Part shown: positions 8,712 to 16,117 of the stretch, one piece after another
Layout: each line of letters opens with the position of its first letter
How positions within the stretch are numbered: position 1 is the stretch's first letter
Assembly: GCA_030609125.1 (NCBI GenBank)
Contig: JAUWCW010000004.1
Coordinates: 1-22,669, forward strand
Length of the DNA stretch: 22,669 bases
Direction: 5' to 3'
Origin: Candidatus Rokuibacteriota bacterium
Lineage (GTDB): Bacteria > JAUVQV01
The notes under the pieces: model-generated
What the model was told of the DNA's origin: nothing
Databases searched by the model: none
The model's input: the letters and a program-made list of their open reading frames with translations, nothing else
Translations under genes and position numbers: made by a program

Positions 8712-9446
8712 TCAGGCGGCGGGCTGGCCGGGGAGGCGCTCGGCGAGCCAGGTGAAGGCCGCTTCGAGCGTTTTCTCGTTCTTCGACTTCAGGACGATTT
8801 CGACGAAGTAGGCCTCGCCGTCATTCTTGGGGTACGAGCCGATGCGGACGCCCGGGTATTTCCGGAAGAGCTCCTCCAGGAGGGTGGCAATCTCCGATTC
8901 GAAACAGCTCGTTGTCAGCATGCGGGACTTGAACGGCTCTCGCCGGAGCTCGGCGCTCACGAGAGGGAACATGTCGTGCAGCATCTCGGGAACTCCGGGG
9001 AAGACGTAGATGTTGTCGAGGACAAATCCCGGGGCGCGTCCTATGCGGTTCGGGATGAGCCGGCACCCGCGGGGCAGCTCAGCGAGGCGTTTCTGGGTTT
9101 CCGTGAGCGCTCTCCCCTTGGCTTTTTCCAGTGCCTCGATCACGTCCCGGCGCAGCTCGAGAGGGCGGCGGGTGGCGCGGGCCACGGCCTGGCGGGTGAT
9201 GTCGTCCAGGGTGGCCCCGATGCCGCCGGTGGTGATCAGAGGGGCGTAGCGGCGGGCCAGGCCCCGGATGTACGCCGCCACAAGAGGCTCGTCGTCGGGG
9301 AGGGTGATCATGATCCCCACTTCCACCCCGAGCTGGTAGAGCTCCCGTGCGAGCCAGCAGCCGTTGAAGTCGTGAACGTCGGCGCAGAGTATCTCGTTGC
9401 CGATGGTGAGAACGGCCGCCTGCTTCCCGGTCTTTTCGCCCGTCAT
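8712..9446 (-). CDS. CinA N-terminal/MoCF-like molybdopterin-binding-domain protein
   Basis: This 244-residue protein matches the N-terminal MoCF-like domain of CinA. It begins AAVLTIGNEILCADVHDFN (CinA: IGDELL-G...D-N) and carries the fold signature GGIGATLDDIT at residues 74-84. It then shows RAPGFVLDNIYVFPGVPEMLHDMF, very like CinA. The C-terminal nicotinamide-nucleotide amidase domain of full CinA is absent. Single-domain proteins of this kind are common and their substrate is not established. The ATG at 9446 (minus strand) is preferred. An in-frame TTG at 9461 with AGGAAG upstream is a real alternative and would add 5 residues. It is convergent with the nitrilase gene and divergent from the aminopeptidase gene. 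Confidence 0.85.
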   Translation of the reverse strand: MTGEKTGKQAAVLTIGNEILCADVHDFNGCWLARELYQLGVEVGIMITLPDDEPLVAAYIRGLARRYAPLITTGGIGATLDDITRQAVARATRRPLELRRDVIEALEKAKGRALTETQKRLAELPRGCRLIPNRIGRAPGFVLDNIYVFPGVPEMLHDMFPLVSAELRREPFKSRMLTTSCFESEIATLLEELFRKYPGVRIGSYPKNDGEAYFVEIVLKSKNEKTLEAAFTWLAERLPGQPAA

Positions 9447-9488
9447 CTCCCTTTTCCCCAAGGATCTTCCTGCAGCAGAGGTCCCGAA

Positions 9489-9517
9489 AGGGTATCGACT
9501 CCAGGAATCCCTGTCAA
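9489..9517 (-). promoter_or_regulatory. Possible promoter for the CinA-like gene, with palindromic -35
   Basis: On the minus strand TTGACA (9517-9512), a 17-nt spacer and TACCCT (9494-9489, 3/6) face the CinA-like gene. The -35 lies inside a perfect 15-bp palindrome at 9510-9524 (CCTGTCA-A-TGACAGG), which could be an operator. The -10 is weak. Confidence 0.35.
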
Positions 9518-9612
9518 TGACAGGTGACACCGCCCATAGCCCTGTCATCCCGAGCCCTTCGGCCCGTCATTCTGACAACACGCAGCCCCGTCACCGCCCT
9601 GCGGCACGTCCG

Positions 9613-9621
9613 TGATAAAAT
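9613..9621 (+). promoter_or_regulatory. Possible extended -10 promoter for the aminopeptidase gene
   Basis: TGATAAAAT (9613-9621) fits an extended -10 (TGn plus TAAAAT, 5/6). No -35 is visible at the proper distance. Transcription would start near 9628, about 38 nt before the TTG at 9666. Confidence 0.35.
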
Positions 9622-9665
9622 GGGCGAAATCGGCTCCGTGAAAAACAGAGAACGGGAGGGCCCCC

Positions 9666-10124
9666 TTGGCAGAAAAATACCACCAGGTCCTGGAACGCCT
9701 CTTCAAGGAGAACATGGGGCTTCGCCGGCGGGAAAAGGTGCTCGTCTTCACGGATGTTCCCCATCTCTCCGACAGCGTCGGACGCCGCCGCCGGCGCTGC
9801 GCCGCGGAGGCCGTCGAGACGGCGGCCGGCATGGCCGGGGAGGCCCGCCTGGTGGAGTTCGAGCCCACCGGGACCCACGGCGCCGAGCCCCCCGAAGAGC
9901 TCTGGAAGGCGTGCTTCGGGACGGAGGCGGTGGCGCGGCTCAAGAGCAGGGGGCTCCTGCGGAAGATCATCGGAAAAGGGGCCGCGGCCGGGGAGCTTGC
10001 CGCGGCGCGGCGCATTCTCGGCAGGGCCTCCGCGAACGTTCCCGACGTCATCATCGGCCTGTCGTTCTATTCCACTTCGCACACCAGGTTCAGGAGTTTC
10101 GCCTGCCGGGCCGGGGCCCCGTAA
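9666..10124 (+). CDS. N-terminal fragment of the interrupted AmpT-like aminopeptidase
   Basis: This 152-codon segment starts at TTG 9666, with GGGAGGG at 9654-9660 as a well-placed SD. It encodes the N-terminal non-metal part of the M29-like fold (YHQVLERLFKENMGLRRREKVLVFTDV, ending VPDVIIGLSFYSTSHTRFRSFACRAGAP). None of the expected metal ligands lie in it, so on its own it should not be a peptidase. It is divergent from the CinA-like gene across a 219-bp gap. Confidence 0.7.
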   Translation: MAEKYHQVLERLFKENMGLRRREKVLVFTDVPHLSDSVGRRRRRCAAEAVETAAGMAGEARLVEFEPTGTHGAEPPEELWKACFGTEAVARLKSRGLLRKIIGKGAAAGELAAARRILGRASANVPDVIIGLSFYSTSHTRFRSFACRAGAP

Positions 10125-10130
10125 GGCACC

Positions 10131-10793
10131 ATGCCCCTTTTTTACCCCCGGAATTTACCGGGCCCCATGGCCCTCGACAGGAAGGTCCAAGCCCGGATGG
10201 CGAGAAGGGGGGCGGCCCTTCTTTCCCGGTCGAAGCGGATCGTGGCCAGTGCCCCCAACGGCACCTACCTGCGATTCGATACGGGCGGCCGGAAGGCGTT
10301 GTCGGACGACGGCCTCCTGCACCGCCCGGGCGACTTCGGCAACCTGCCCGCGGGAGAAGTCTACCTAGCCCCCCTGGAGGGGAAGACCCAGGGGGTTCTT
10401 GTCGCCGAATGGTCCCCTGTCTCCCGGCTGAAAAGACCTCTCGTTTTCTGGATTCGCGACGGCCTGCTTCACGAGATCGAGGGCGAGGGGGACCACGCGG
10501 ACCTGCTGCGCCGGAAAATGAGGCAGAACCCGCGCAACGCCAACGTGGCGGAGCTCGGTGTGGGCACCAATCCCGGAGCCTGCCGGCCGGACAACATCCT
10601 CGAGTCGGAAAAGATCCTGGGGACAATCCATGTCGCCTTCGGCGACAACCACGCGTTCGGCGGACGGGTCAGTACGCCTTTTCACCAGGACTACGTAGTC
10701 TTTCGGGCCTCGCTGCGGGCCGAGTCCGCCGCCGGCCGCCGCCGGGAGATCCTCAGAGAAGGGGAGTGGGTGCTGGGCGGCTACAGGGAGTAG
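10131..10793 (+). CDS. C-terminal, metal-site fragment of the AmpT-like aminopeptidase
   Basis: This 220-codon segment begins at ATG 10131, six bases after the in-frame TAA, with only a weak SD (AAGG at 10123-10126). It holds the likely metal-binding elements of M29-like peptidases: AGEVYLAPLEG, AELGVGTNPGACRPDNILESEKILGTIHVAFGDN (probable Glu and His ligands, reported here as two adjacent blocks) and the HQD of STPFHQDYVV. It ends GEWVLGGYRE. The frame is well preserved, with no further stops, which argues that any inactivation is recent. Its last 13 bases overlap the convergent ACT gene tail to tail. Confidence 0.7.
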   Translation: MPLFYPRNLPGPMALDRKVQARMARRGAALLSRSKRIVASAPNGTYLRFDTGGRKALSDDGLLHRPGDFGNLPAGEVYLAPLEGKTQGVLVAEWSPVSRLKRPLVFWIRDGLLHEIEGEGDHADLLRRKMRQNPRNANVAELGVGTNPGACRPDNILESEKILGTIHVAFGDNHAFGGRVSTPFHQDYVVFRASLRAESAAGRRREILREGEWVLGGYRE

Positions 10794-11209
10794 ATCTCTT
10801 CGTCGGTCAGCGTGGAGAGCCCCTGTTCCCGCAGGAGACGATCGACTTCCGGGATCTTTTCCACCTCTATGACGAGGACCGCCCTCTTCTTGTCCTCCAC
10901 GACGAACCCGTAGGCGCCCTCGACGTTGATGCCTGCCCGGCCGAGGGTCTCCGCCACGGCATGCAGGCCTCCGGGCCGGTCGTCCATGAGAACGGCGACG
11001 ATCTCCCGCTTGAAAGGAGACATCCCTTCCGCGGCGAGGGCGTCGTGGGCGCCGTCGGGATCGTCCACCAGCAGCTTGATGACGCCGAAGGAGTCGCTCG
11101 TCGCGATGGTGATGGCCCGGATGTTGATGGCCGCCTCCTTCAGGACCCGGGTTACCCGCTCTATCCGTCCCGGTTTGTTTTCGGCAAAGACCGTGATCTG
11201 ATGCGCCAT
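10781..11209 (-). CDS. Tandem ACT-domain protein associated with phenylacetate-CoA ligase
   Basis: This 142-residue protein consists of two ACT domains and nothing else. The first is at about residues 2-67 (ITVFAENKPGRIERVTRVL, NIRAITIATSDSFGVIKLLV). The second is at about 69-138 (EIVAVLMDDRPGGLHAVAETLGRAGINVEGAYGF). ACT domains bind amino acids or similar small ligands. Stand-alone tandem ACT proteins of this type are often encoded next to paaK-like genes in anaerobes and archaea, and may sense aromatic amino acids or acids. It starts 16 nt after the paaK stop, so both are one transcript. The SD AGGAG lies close before the ATG. Its 3' end overlaps the aminopeptidase gene by 13 bp. Confidence 0.88.
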   Translation of the reverse strand: MAHQITVFAENKPGRIERVTRVLKEAAINIRAITIATSDSFGVIKLLVDDPDGAHDALAAEGMSPFKREIVAVLMDDRPGGLHAVAETLGRAGINVEGAYGFVVEDKKRAVLVIEVEKIPEVDRLLREQGLSTLTDEEIYSL

Positions 11210-11225
11210 GGCTCCTGTCCCCCGG

Positions 11226-12527
11226 CTACCCGTTCCGGCGGTCCTCCACCCGGATGGCCTTCCCCTCCGCCACCGGGAGGCTCCCCGCCTCGACCAACTC
11301 CACCCGGGGGGTGATCAGGATCTCCCCCCGCAGCTCGTTCGCTATCCTGCTCCTCAGCCCCTCGAGGGACGCCAGGTCTCCCCGGAAAAAACCCTTTTCC
11401 AGCTCCGCCATGACGGTCATCTGGTCCACGCGCTCCTCGCGGGTCAGGACTATCAGGTAGTTGCTTCCTATTTCGCTGAATCTCATGAGGACCCGCTCGA
11501 CCTGGATGGGATAGATGTTGACGCCCTTGATGATCAGCATGTCGTCGGTGCGGCCCGTGATCCGGTCTATGCGCAGGTGCGTGCGGCCGCAGGGGCAGTG
11601 ATCCCGGCGAGCCGAAGTGAGGTCCTGGGTGCGGTAGCGGACCAGCGGCATGCCTTCCCTGGTGAGAGTGGTGAGGACCAGCTCGCCCCGCTCGCCTTCG
11701 GGAAGAGGCGCCAGGGTGTCGGGATCGATGATCTCCACCAGGTAGCTGTCCTCCCACAGGTGCAGCCCCTCCTGGCATTCACACTCAAAGGCCACGCCGG
11801 GACCGTTCATTTCCGAGAGGCCGTAGGAGTTGAAAGCCTTCAGGCCCCACAGCGCCTCGATGCGGCGGCGGATGGTGTCGGAGTGAGGCTCGGCTCCGAG
11901 AATGGCGGTCCGGACCGGCAGGTCCCTCGGATCGTATCCCATGTTCTCGAAGGTCGAGGGAAGTCTCAGGGCGTAGGAGGGGATGATATGGATGGCGGTG
12001 GTGGAAAAGTCGCGCATGAGACTGATCTGCTTCCTGCTGTTTCCCGCGCCGGCGGGGATGGTGAGGGCGCCCACCCTCTCGGCGCCGTAGTGCAGTCCCA
12101 GCCCGCCGGTGAAGAGGCCGTAACCCATCATGTTCTGAAAGACGTCGCTCGCCGTCACTCCCGCCATGGTGAGACAGCGGGCAACCAGTTCCGTCCAGGA
12201 GTCGAGGTCGCCGCGGGTGTGAAGGATGGTCGTGGGCCGTCCCGTCGTGCCCGAGGAGGAGTGGAGTCGGACCAGCTGTTCCCGGTCGACGGTGAGAAAG
12301 CCGTACGGGTAGTTCTCATCGCTCCGAAGATCGTCCTTCGTCGTGAAGGGCAGGGACGCGACGTCCTCGAGGCTTTCAATCCGCGGCGGATCTTCGCCTC
12401 TTCCGGTGAGGCGGCGGCGGTAGAAGGGGCTGCGGACTGCCCGCTCCAGGGTTTGCCGCAGCCGGCGCAGCTGCAGCCGCTCCAGCTCCGGGCGGGCCAG
12501 GGTCTCTATCTCTTCATTCCAGAACAT
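11226..12527 (-). CDS. paaK: Phenylacetate-CoA ligase (PaaK-like adenylate-forming enzyme)
   Basis: PaaK activates aryl acetates to CoA thioesters through an acyl-adenylate, with ATP and CoA. The protein starts MFWNEEIETLARPELERLQLRRLRQ-like, the usual PaaK N-terminus. The AMP-binding loop is HSSSGTTGRPT. Later motifs are YGLSEMNGPGVAFEC, the aspartate-bearing region ending LVRYRTQDLTS, CPCGRTHLRIDRITGRTDDMLI (written as its core) and IKGVNIYPIQVE. The ATG at 12527 gives 433 residues, the family length. The farther upstream TTG at 12587 lies inside the -35 box and cannot be the start. No indolepyruvate oxidoreductase or paa degradation genes are present in the window, so the true acid (phenylacetate, indoleacetate or other aryl acid) is open. 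Confidence 0.93.
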   Translation of the reverse strand: MFWNEEIETLARPELERLQLRRLRQTLERAVRSPFYRRRLTGRGEDPPRIESLEDVASLPFTTKDDLRSDENYPYGFLTVDREQLVRLHSSSGTTGRPTTILHTRGDLDSWTELVARCLTMAGVTASDVFQNMMGYGLFTGGLGLHYGAERVGALTIPAGAGNSRKQISLMRDFSTTAIHIIPSYALRLPSTFENMGYDPRDLPVRTAILGAEPHSDTIRRRIEALWGLKAFNSYGLSEMNGPGVAFECECQEGLHLWEDSYLVEIIDPDTLAPLPEGERGELVLTTLTREGMPLVRYRTQDLTSARRDHCPCGRTHLRIDRITGRTDDMLIIKGVNIYPIQVERVLMRFSEIGSNYLIVLTREERVDQMTVMAELEKGFFRGDLASLEGLRSRIANELRGEILITPRVELVEAGSLPVAEGKAIRVEDRRNG

Positions 12528-12558
12528 CGCTGTCTTTGCCTCCGCCGAAAGCCGCCCA

Positions 12559-12587
12559 ATTCTATCCGCCGCCTTTTTCGTTGTCAA
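12559..12587 (-). promoter_or_regulatory. Near-consensus sigma-70 promoter for the paaK-ACT operon
   Basis: On the minus strand a perfect TTGACA (12587-12582), exactly 17 nt and TAGAAT (12564-12559, 5/6) form a strong promoter. The predicted start is near 12552, giving a leader of about 25 nt before the ATG at 12527. It also helps rule out the upstream TTG as a start. Confidence 0.65.
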
Positions 12588-12631
12588 AAGACAGCGGGCC
12601 CTGGAAAAGAGCGTGCACGACAGCGGGCTGT

Positions 12632-12639
12632 GCTACGAT
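12632..12639 (+). promoter_or_regulatory. Possible extended -10 for the HEAT-like protein gene
   Basis: TGCTACGAT (12631-12639) contains an extended -10 (TGn then TACGAT, 4/6). There is no good -35. The start would be near 12646, with an SD-bearing leader of about 15 nt before ATG 12661. Confidence 0.35.
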
Positions 12640-12660
12640 GGCGCTGATGGGGGGAGCAGC

Positions 12661-13461
12661 ATGAAAGGTGACCGCGAAGCGCTTCTTCTCTGCCTGCGAC
12701 TGGTTCTGCGGTCCCGAGCGCCCTCACTGGCCGCCCGTCTCCTGCGCGCTCTTGCCGGGATGAACGATCCGCGCAAGGCGGCGCTCTACCTCGGCTCCCG
12801 GCTCAGGCCCCTTCCCCCGGAGATCATAGCCGCCTCTCTCCAGGGGGTCCTCGACGGGGTGGAGCGCAAGGAGCCCGGTTCGGACCTGGCCGTTCAGGCC
12901 ATGCTCTGCGGCGAGCTGCGCTCAACGTGGCCCGAAGGCCTTTCCCGGCAGGTTCAGGCGTGCGCCCGGAGGGAGGGGAAGTTCGATCTGGCGGGCATGC
13001 TCCTCGAGCTTCCGGAGATGGACAGCCGCTTTGTCCCGGCAGTTTCGCGGCTGCCGAAAGACCTCCAGGAGGTGCCTCTGGGGGTGAGAAAGGCCTGGGC
13101 CAGACAGGGCGATGTCTTTCTCATGGACCGGCTGCTCTACGATCCGGACCCGGCGGTTGTCGCCAATCTTCTCGACAACCCCCGCCTCTTGCCCCGGGAC
13201 GTGATCCGGCTCGCTTCCAGAACGGATGCGGGGGAGGGCGTTCTGGAACTGGTCGCCACCCATCACCGCTGGATCGCTCTCTACCCGGTGAAGGTGACCC
13301 TTGTCCACAACCCCTCTACGCCGGTGCGGATAACACTGGGGCTTCTGCGCCTTCTGATGTCGCCGGACCTGCGGGAGCTGGTGGCCGTGGGGAGGGTGAG
13401 CGGTGTGGTCGCCCGGCGGGCGAAGGAGCTGCTGCGGGAGCGGGAGGAACGTATCGGTTAA
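12661..13461 (+). CDS. Unidentified cytoplasmic protein with HEAT-like helical repeats
   Basis: I do not recognise a named function. The ATG at 12661 (GGGGGAG just upstream) gives 266 residues. There is no signal peptide or membrane segment. The sequence is nearly all helix-forming, rich in Leu, Ala and Arg. Motifs such as DRLLYDPDPAVVANLLDNPRL (20 residues quoted) and VTLVHNPSTPVRITLGLLRLL resemble HEAT/armadillo-like units built around an N-P turn. Similar repeat proteins of unknown role occur in Desulfobacterota. The C-terminus is very basic and acidic (AKELLREREERIG). It stands alone on the plus strand, divergent from paaK and convergent with argH, with a 4-bp gap to argH. A scaffold or protein-binding role is possible but unproved. 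Confidence 0.75.
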   Translation: MKGDREALLLCLRLVLRSRAPSLAARLLRALAGMNDPRKAALYLGSRLRPLPPEIIAASLQGVLDGVERKEPGSDLAVQAMLCGELRSTWPEGLSRQVQACARREGKFDLAGMLLELPEMDSRFVPAVSRLPKDLQEVPLGVRKAWARQGDVFLMDRLLYDPDPAVVANLLDNPRLLPRDVIRLASRTDAGEGVLELVATHHRWIALYPVKVTLVHNPSTPVRITLGLLRLLMSPDLRELVAVGRVSGVVARRAKELLREREERIG

Positions 13462-13465
13462 ATGG

Positions 13466-14851
13466 CTACGTGTTCCGTTCCCTCGCCGCCGCGAGCGCCG
13501 CCCTCACCCTCGAGGGGGCGGTTCCGCCGGGAAGCTTCTTGGATCTCACCGAGGCGTCGGCGGAGATGAGCTTCAGGGACCGACGGTCGAAGAGGGGCGA
13601 AAACCGCCGGAGGTCTTCGAGGGCGAGGCTGTCGGGTGAGACTTTCTTTCCGATGCACCACTTGACAAGCTCCCCCACGGCGGCGTGCGCCCGGCGGAAC
13701 GGCAGCCCCCGGAGGGCGAGATGCTCGGCCAGGTCGGTGGCAAAGGAAAAACCCGCCTCCGCCGTCTCGCGGAGCTTTTCGGTTTTGAAGACCACGCCTT
13801 TCATGAGGGGGGCCATGACTTCGAGAGAGGAAAGAAGTATGTCCGCCGTGTCGAAGACGGCCCCCTTGTCTTCCTGGAGGTCCCGGTTGTAGGCCAGCGG
13901 CAGGCCTTTGAGCACCGTCAGGATACCTGTCAGGCGGCCGATCACGGTTCCGGTTTTGCCCCTTGCCAGCTCGGCCATGTCGGGATTTTTCTTCTGCGGC
14001 ATAAGGCTGCTGCCCGTGCAGTACTGCTCCGGGATATCGACCCAGCCCAGGGACGGGTGGGACCAGAGGATGAGCTCTTCGCTCAACCTGGAAAGATGCA
14101 TCATGACCAGGGAGGCGCAGGCGATGAACTCCACGGCGAAGTCTCTGTCGGAGACGGCGTCCATGCTGTTCGACGAGATCTCCTTCAGCCCCAGTTCCCT
14201 GGCCACGAGGCGGCGGTCGAGAGGAATGGACGTTCCCGCCAGCGCCCCGCTCCCCAGCGTCAGGACCGCGATCCTCGGCCGCAGCTGGCGGAGGCGTTCG
14301 CTGTCGCGCTGGAACATCTCGAAGTAGGCCAGAAGGTGGTGGGCCAGCAGGATCGGCTGGGCGGGCTGCAGGTGGGTGTGGCCCGCCGCGAGGGCGCCGT
14401 CATACCGCTCGGCGGTGTCGAGGAGGGAGCCCTTCAGTTTCACCAGGAGACCCAGAGCGTCGTCCACCCGGTCCAGGAGAAAGAGGCGCAGGTCCTGCGC
14501 CACCTGGTCGTTCCGGCTCCTGCCCGTGTGGAGCTTGTCCGCCGTCGCTCCGATCTTCTTCCGGAGACGGTTTTCGACCCAGGTGTGTATGTCCTCCTCG
14601 CCGGTGAGAAAAGAGGCCTTGCCGGAGAGGACCTCCCTGCGCACCTCCCGGAGGCCCCTGCGGATGGCGCGGAGTTCCTTCTCCGTGAGGATCCCCGCCT
14701 TCCTCAGCGCCCGGGAGTGGGCAAGACTCACCTCGATGTCGTACGGCGCCAGGCGGCTGTCGAAATGCAGCGATCGGGAATAGGCCTCCGCCTCGGCGGC
14801 GGGGCCCTTCTCGAAGCGGCCGCCCCACATGCGTGACGGCGTTTTCTTCAT
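13466..14851 (-). CDS. argH: Argininosuccinate lyase
   Basis: ArgH splits argininosuccinate into arginine and fumarate, the last step of arginine synthesis. The 461-residue protein starts MKKTPSRMWGGRFEKGPA, typical for ArgH. It shows the fumarase/aspartase-superfamily blocks: HTGRSRNDQVAQDLRLF, AGHTHLQPAQPI, and the flexible catalytic loop signature GSSLMPQKKNPDMAEL with the catalytic serine. LAYNRDLQEDKGAVFDTAD follows. The ATG at 14851 is chosen because AGGAGG lies 5 nt upstream and the codon overlaps the argG stop as ATGA. Longer in-frame starts would run into argG. It is the last gene of argF-argG-argH. Confidence 0.97.
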   Translation of the reverse strand: MKKTPSRMWGGRFEKGPAAEAEAYSRSLHFDSRLAPYDIEVSLAHSRALRKAGILTEKELRAIRRGLREVRREVLSGKASFLTGEEDIHTWVENRLRKKIGATADKLHTGRSRNDQVAQDLRLFLLDRVDDALGLLVKLKGSLLDTAERYDGALAAGHTHLQPAQPILLAHHLLAYFEMFQRDSERLRQLRPRIAVLTLGSGALAGTSIPLDRRLVARELGLKEISSNSMDAVSDRDFAVEFIACASLVMMHLSRLSEELILWSHPSLGWVDIPEQYCTGSSLMPQKKNPDMAELARGKTGTVIGRLTGILTVLKGLPLAYNRDLQEDKGAVFDTADILLSSLEVMAPLMKGVVFKTEKLRETAEAGFSFATDLAEHLALRGLPFRRAHAAVGELVKWCIGKKVSPDSLALEDLRRFSPLFDRRSLKLISADASVRSKKLPGGTAPSRVRAALAAARERNT

Positions 14852-16071
14852 CGCCGCCTCCTGTTCCTGACCCTCGCGTGAGTCTCCAGCGGCAGGCCCC
14901 AGATCTTCGAGAAGGCTTCGCCCGCGCTGTGGTCGAAGGCGTCGTCCTCCTCGTAGGTCGCCAGCTTGCGGTCGTAGAGCGAGTGGGGGGACTTGCGCCC
15001 CGTCGGCCGGCAGCTGCCCTTGAAGAGCTGAAGGCGGACCTGGCCGGTCACGGTGCGCTGCGTCGAATTCACAAAGGCGTCCAGAGCTTCCCTGAGGGGT
15101 GAGAACCACCAGCCGTAATAAACCAGCTCCGCGTACTTGGTAACAAGTATCTCCTTGAGGTGCAGCGTCTCCCTGTCGAGGACGAGGCTTTCCATCTCCC
15201 GGTGAGCGGTGTGCAGGATCGTCGCGCCCGGGGCCTCGTAGATCTCGCGGGACTTGATGCCCACCAGGCGGTTCTCCACAAGGTCGGTTATGCCCACACC
15301 GTGTTTCCCGCCGGTGCGGTTGAGCTGCCTGATGAGTGAGACCAGGTCAAGGCGGCGACCGTTCAGGGACACGGGAACGCCCTTGCTGAAGCCGATCTCG
15401 ATCTCCTGCGCCTTGGCAGGGGCCAGGTGGGGGAGTGTGACGGCGGAGAAGATGTCGTCCGGCGGGGACTCCCAGGGATCCTCCAGAATCCCGCACTCTA
15501 TGCTCGTGCCCCACAGGTTGCGGTCGATACTGTACGGTTTGTCCTTCGTGACGGGAACCGGTATCCTGTGTTTCCTGGCGTAGGCGATCTCCTCATCGCG
15601 TGATTTCAGTTCCCACTCCCGGATCGGAACGATGATCTTCAGGGCGGGGTCGAGTGCCCTGACGGAAACGTCGAACCTGACCTGGTCGTTGCCCTTTCCC
15701 GTCGAGCCGTGTGCGACGGCGTCCGCCCCCTCCTTGTGCGCCGTCCGCACCAGGTGCTCCGCGATGAGCGGACGCCCGAGGGCGGTGGCCAGGAGGTACT
15801 TTCTCTCATAGACGGCCCCGGCCCTGAGAGCGGGGAGGACGTAGTGCTCGGCGAACTCCTTGCGGCAGTCCTTCACCACCGCCTTGACGGCCCCCGTATC
15901 CAGGGCCTTGCGGCGGATCGCCTTCAGGTCCTCACCCTGCCCGAGATCGGCGATAAAGGCCACGACGTCGCAGTTGTAGTGCTCGCCCAGCCACTTGATG
16001 ATGACCGACGTGTCGAGGCCGCCGGAGTAGGCGAGAACCACTTTCTTCTTCCGGGTTCCTTTTCGTATCAT
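14848..16071 (-). CDS. argG: Argininosuccinate synthase
   Basis: ArgG condenses citrulline and aspartate with ATP to argininosuccinate. The N-type ATP pyrophosphatase P-loop is VVLAYSGGLDTSVIIKWL near the N-terminus. Later conserved parts are FIADLGQGED, VYERKYLLATALGRPLIAEH, the AHGSTGKGNDQVRFD substrate loop, DRNLWGTSIECG, and LHTAHREMESLVLDRE. The length, 407 residues, is standard. ATG 16071 has GGGAG about 9 nt before it. The argF stop lies 46 nt upstream, and its own stop overlaps the argH start. It also shares the arginine pathway with both neighbours, so operon structure is firm. Confidence 0.98.
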   Translation of the reverse strand: MIRKGTRKKKVVLAYSGGLDTSVIIKWLGEHYNCDVVAFIADLGQGEDLKAIRRKALDTGAVKAVVKDCRKEFAEHYVLPALRAGAVYERKYLLATALGRPLIAEHLVRTAHKEGADAVAHGSTGKGNDQVRFDVSVRALDPALKIIVPIREWELKSRDEEIAYARKHRIPVPVTKDKPYSIDRNLWGTSIECGILEDPWESPPDDIFSAVTLPHLAPAKAQEIEIGFSKGVPVSLNGRRLDLVSLIRQLNRTGGKHGVGITDLVENRLVGIKSREIYEAPGATILHTAHREMESLVLDRETLHLKEILVTKYAELVYYGWWFSPLREALDAFVNSTQRTVTGQVRLQLFKGSCRPTGRKSPHSLYDRKLATYEEDDAFDHSAGEAFSKIWGLPLETHARVRNRRRR

Positions 16072-16117
16072 TTCCAGTCTCTCCCGTTGGGCAGGTTAAG
16101 CGTGCGTCGGGGTCCCG

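Larger units (their letters stand above)
9666..10793 (+). pseudogene. Aminopeptidase T (M29)-like gene interrupted by one in-frame TAA
   Basis: The two open segments 9666-10124 and 10131-10793 lie in the same frame and are separated only by the TAA at 10122-10124. Read through, they give one protein of about 375 codons, the normal length for AmpT/leucyl-aminopeptidase-like (COG2309) enzymes. The motif order is continuous across the break: FYSTSHTRFRSFACRAGAP, stop, GTMPLFYPRNLPGPMALDR. No frameshift is needed, so one substitution or one base-call error explains it. The codon is TAA, so neither selenocysteine (TGA) nor pyrrolysine (TAG) decoding applies. It may be a recent pseudogene, an assembly error, or a gene with read-through or restart. 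Confidence 0.75.

Noticed and set aside
10122-10124. Recoding of the stop as selenocysteine or pyrrolysine
   Set aside because: The codon is TAA, which neither system uses, and no special residue is expected at this site in the family.
9524-11314. Open frame of almost 600 codons on the plus strand
   Set aside because: It runs out of frame through the aminopeptidase and antisense to the ACT gene. The composition is Pro/Arg/Gly-rich and shows no family motif; both true genes are clear.
12528-12587. TTG at 12587 as the start of paaK
   Set aside because: That TTG is part of the TTGACA -35 box, so it would not be in the mRNA. ATG 12527 gives the normal PaaK N-terminus.
13657-13670. TTGACA inside argH on the plus strand
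   Set aside because: It is within coding sequence, has no matching -10 and no plus-strand gene follows.
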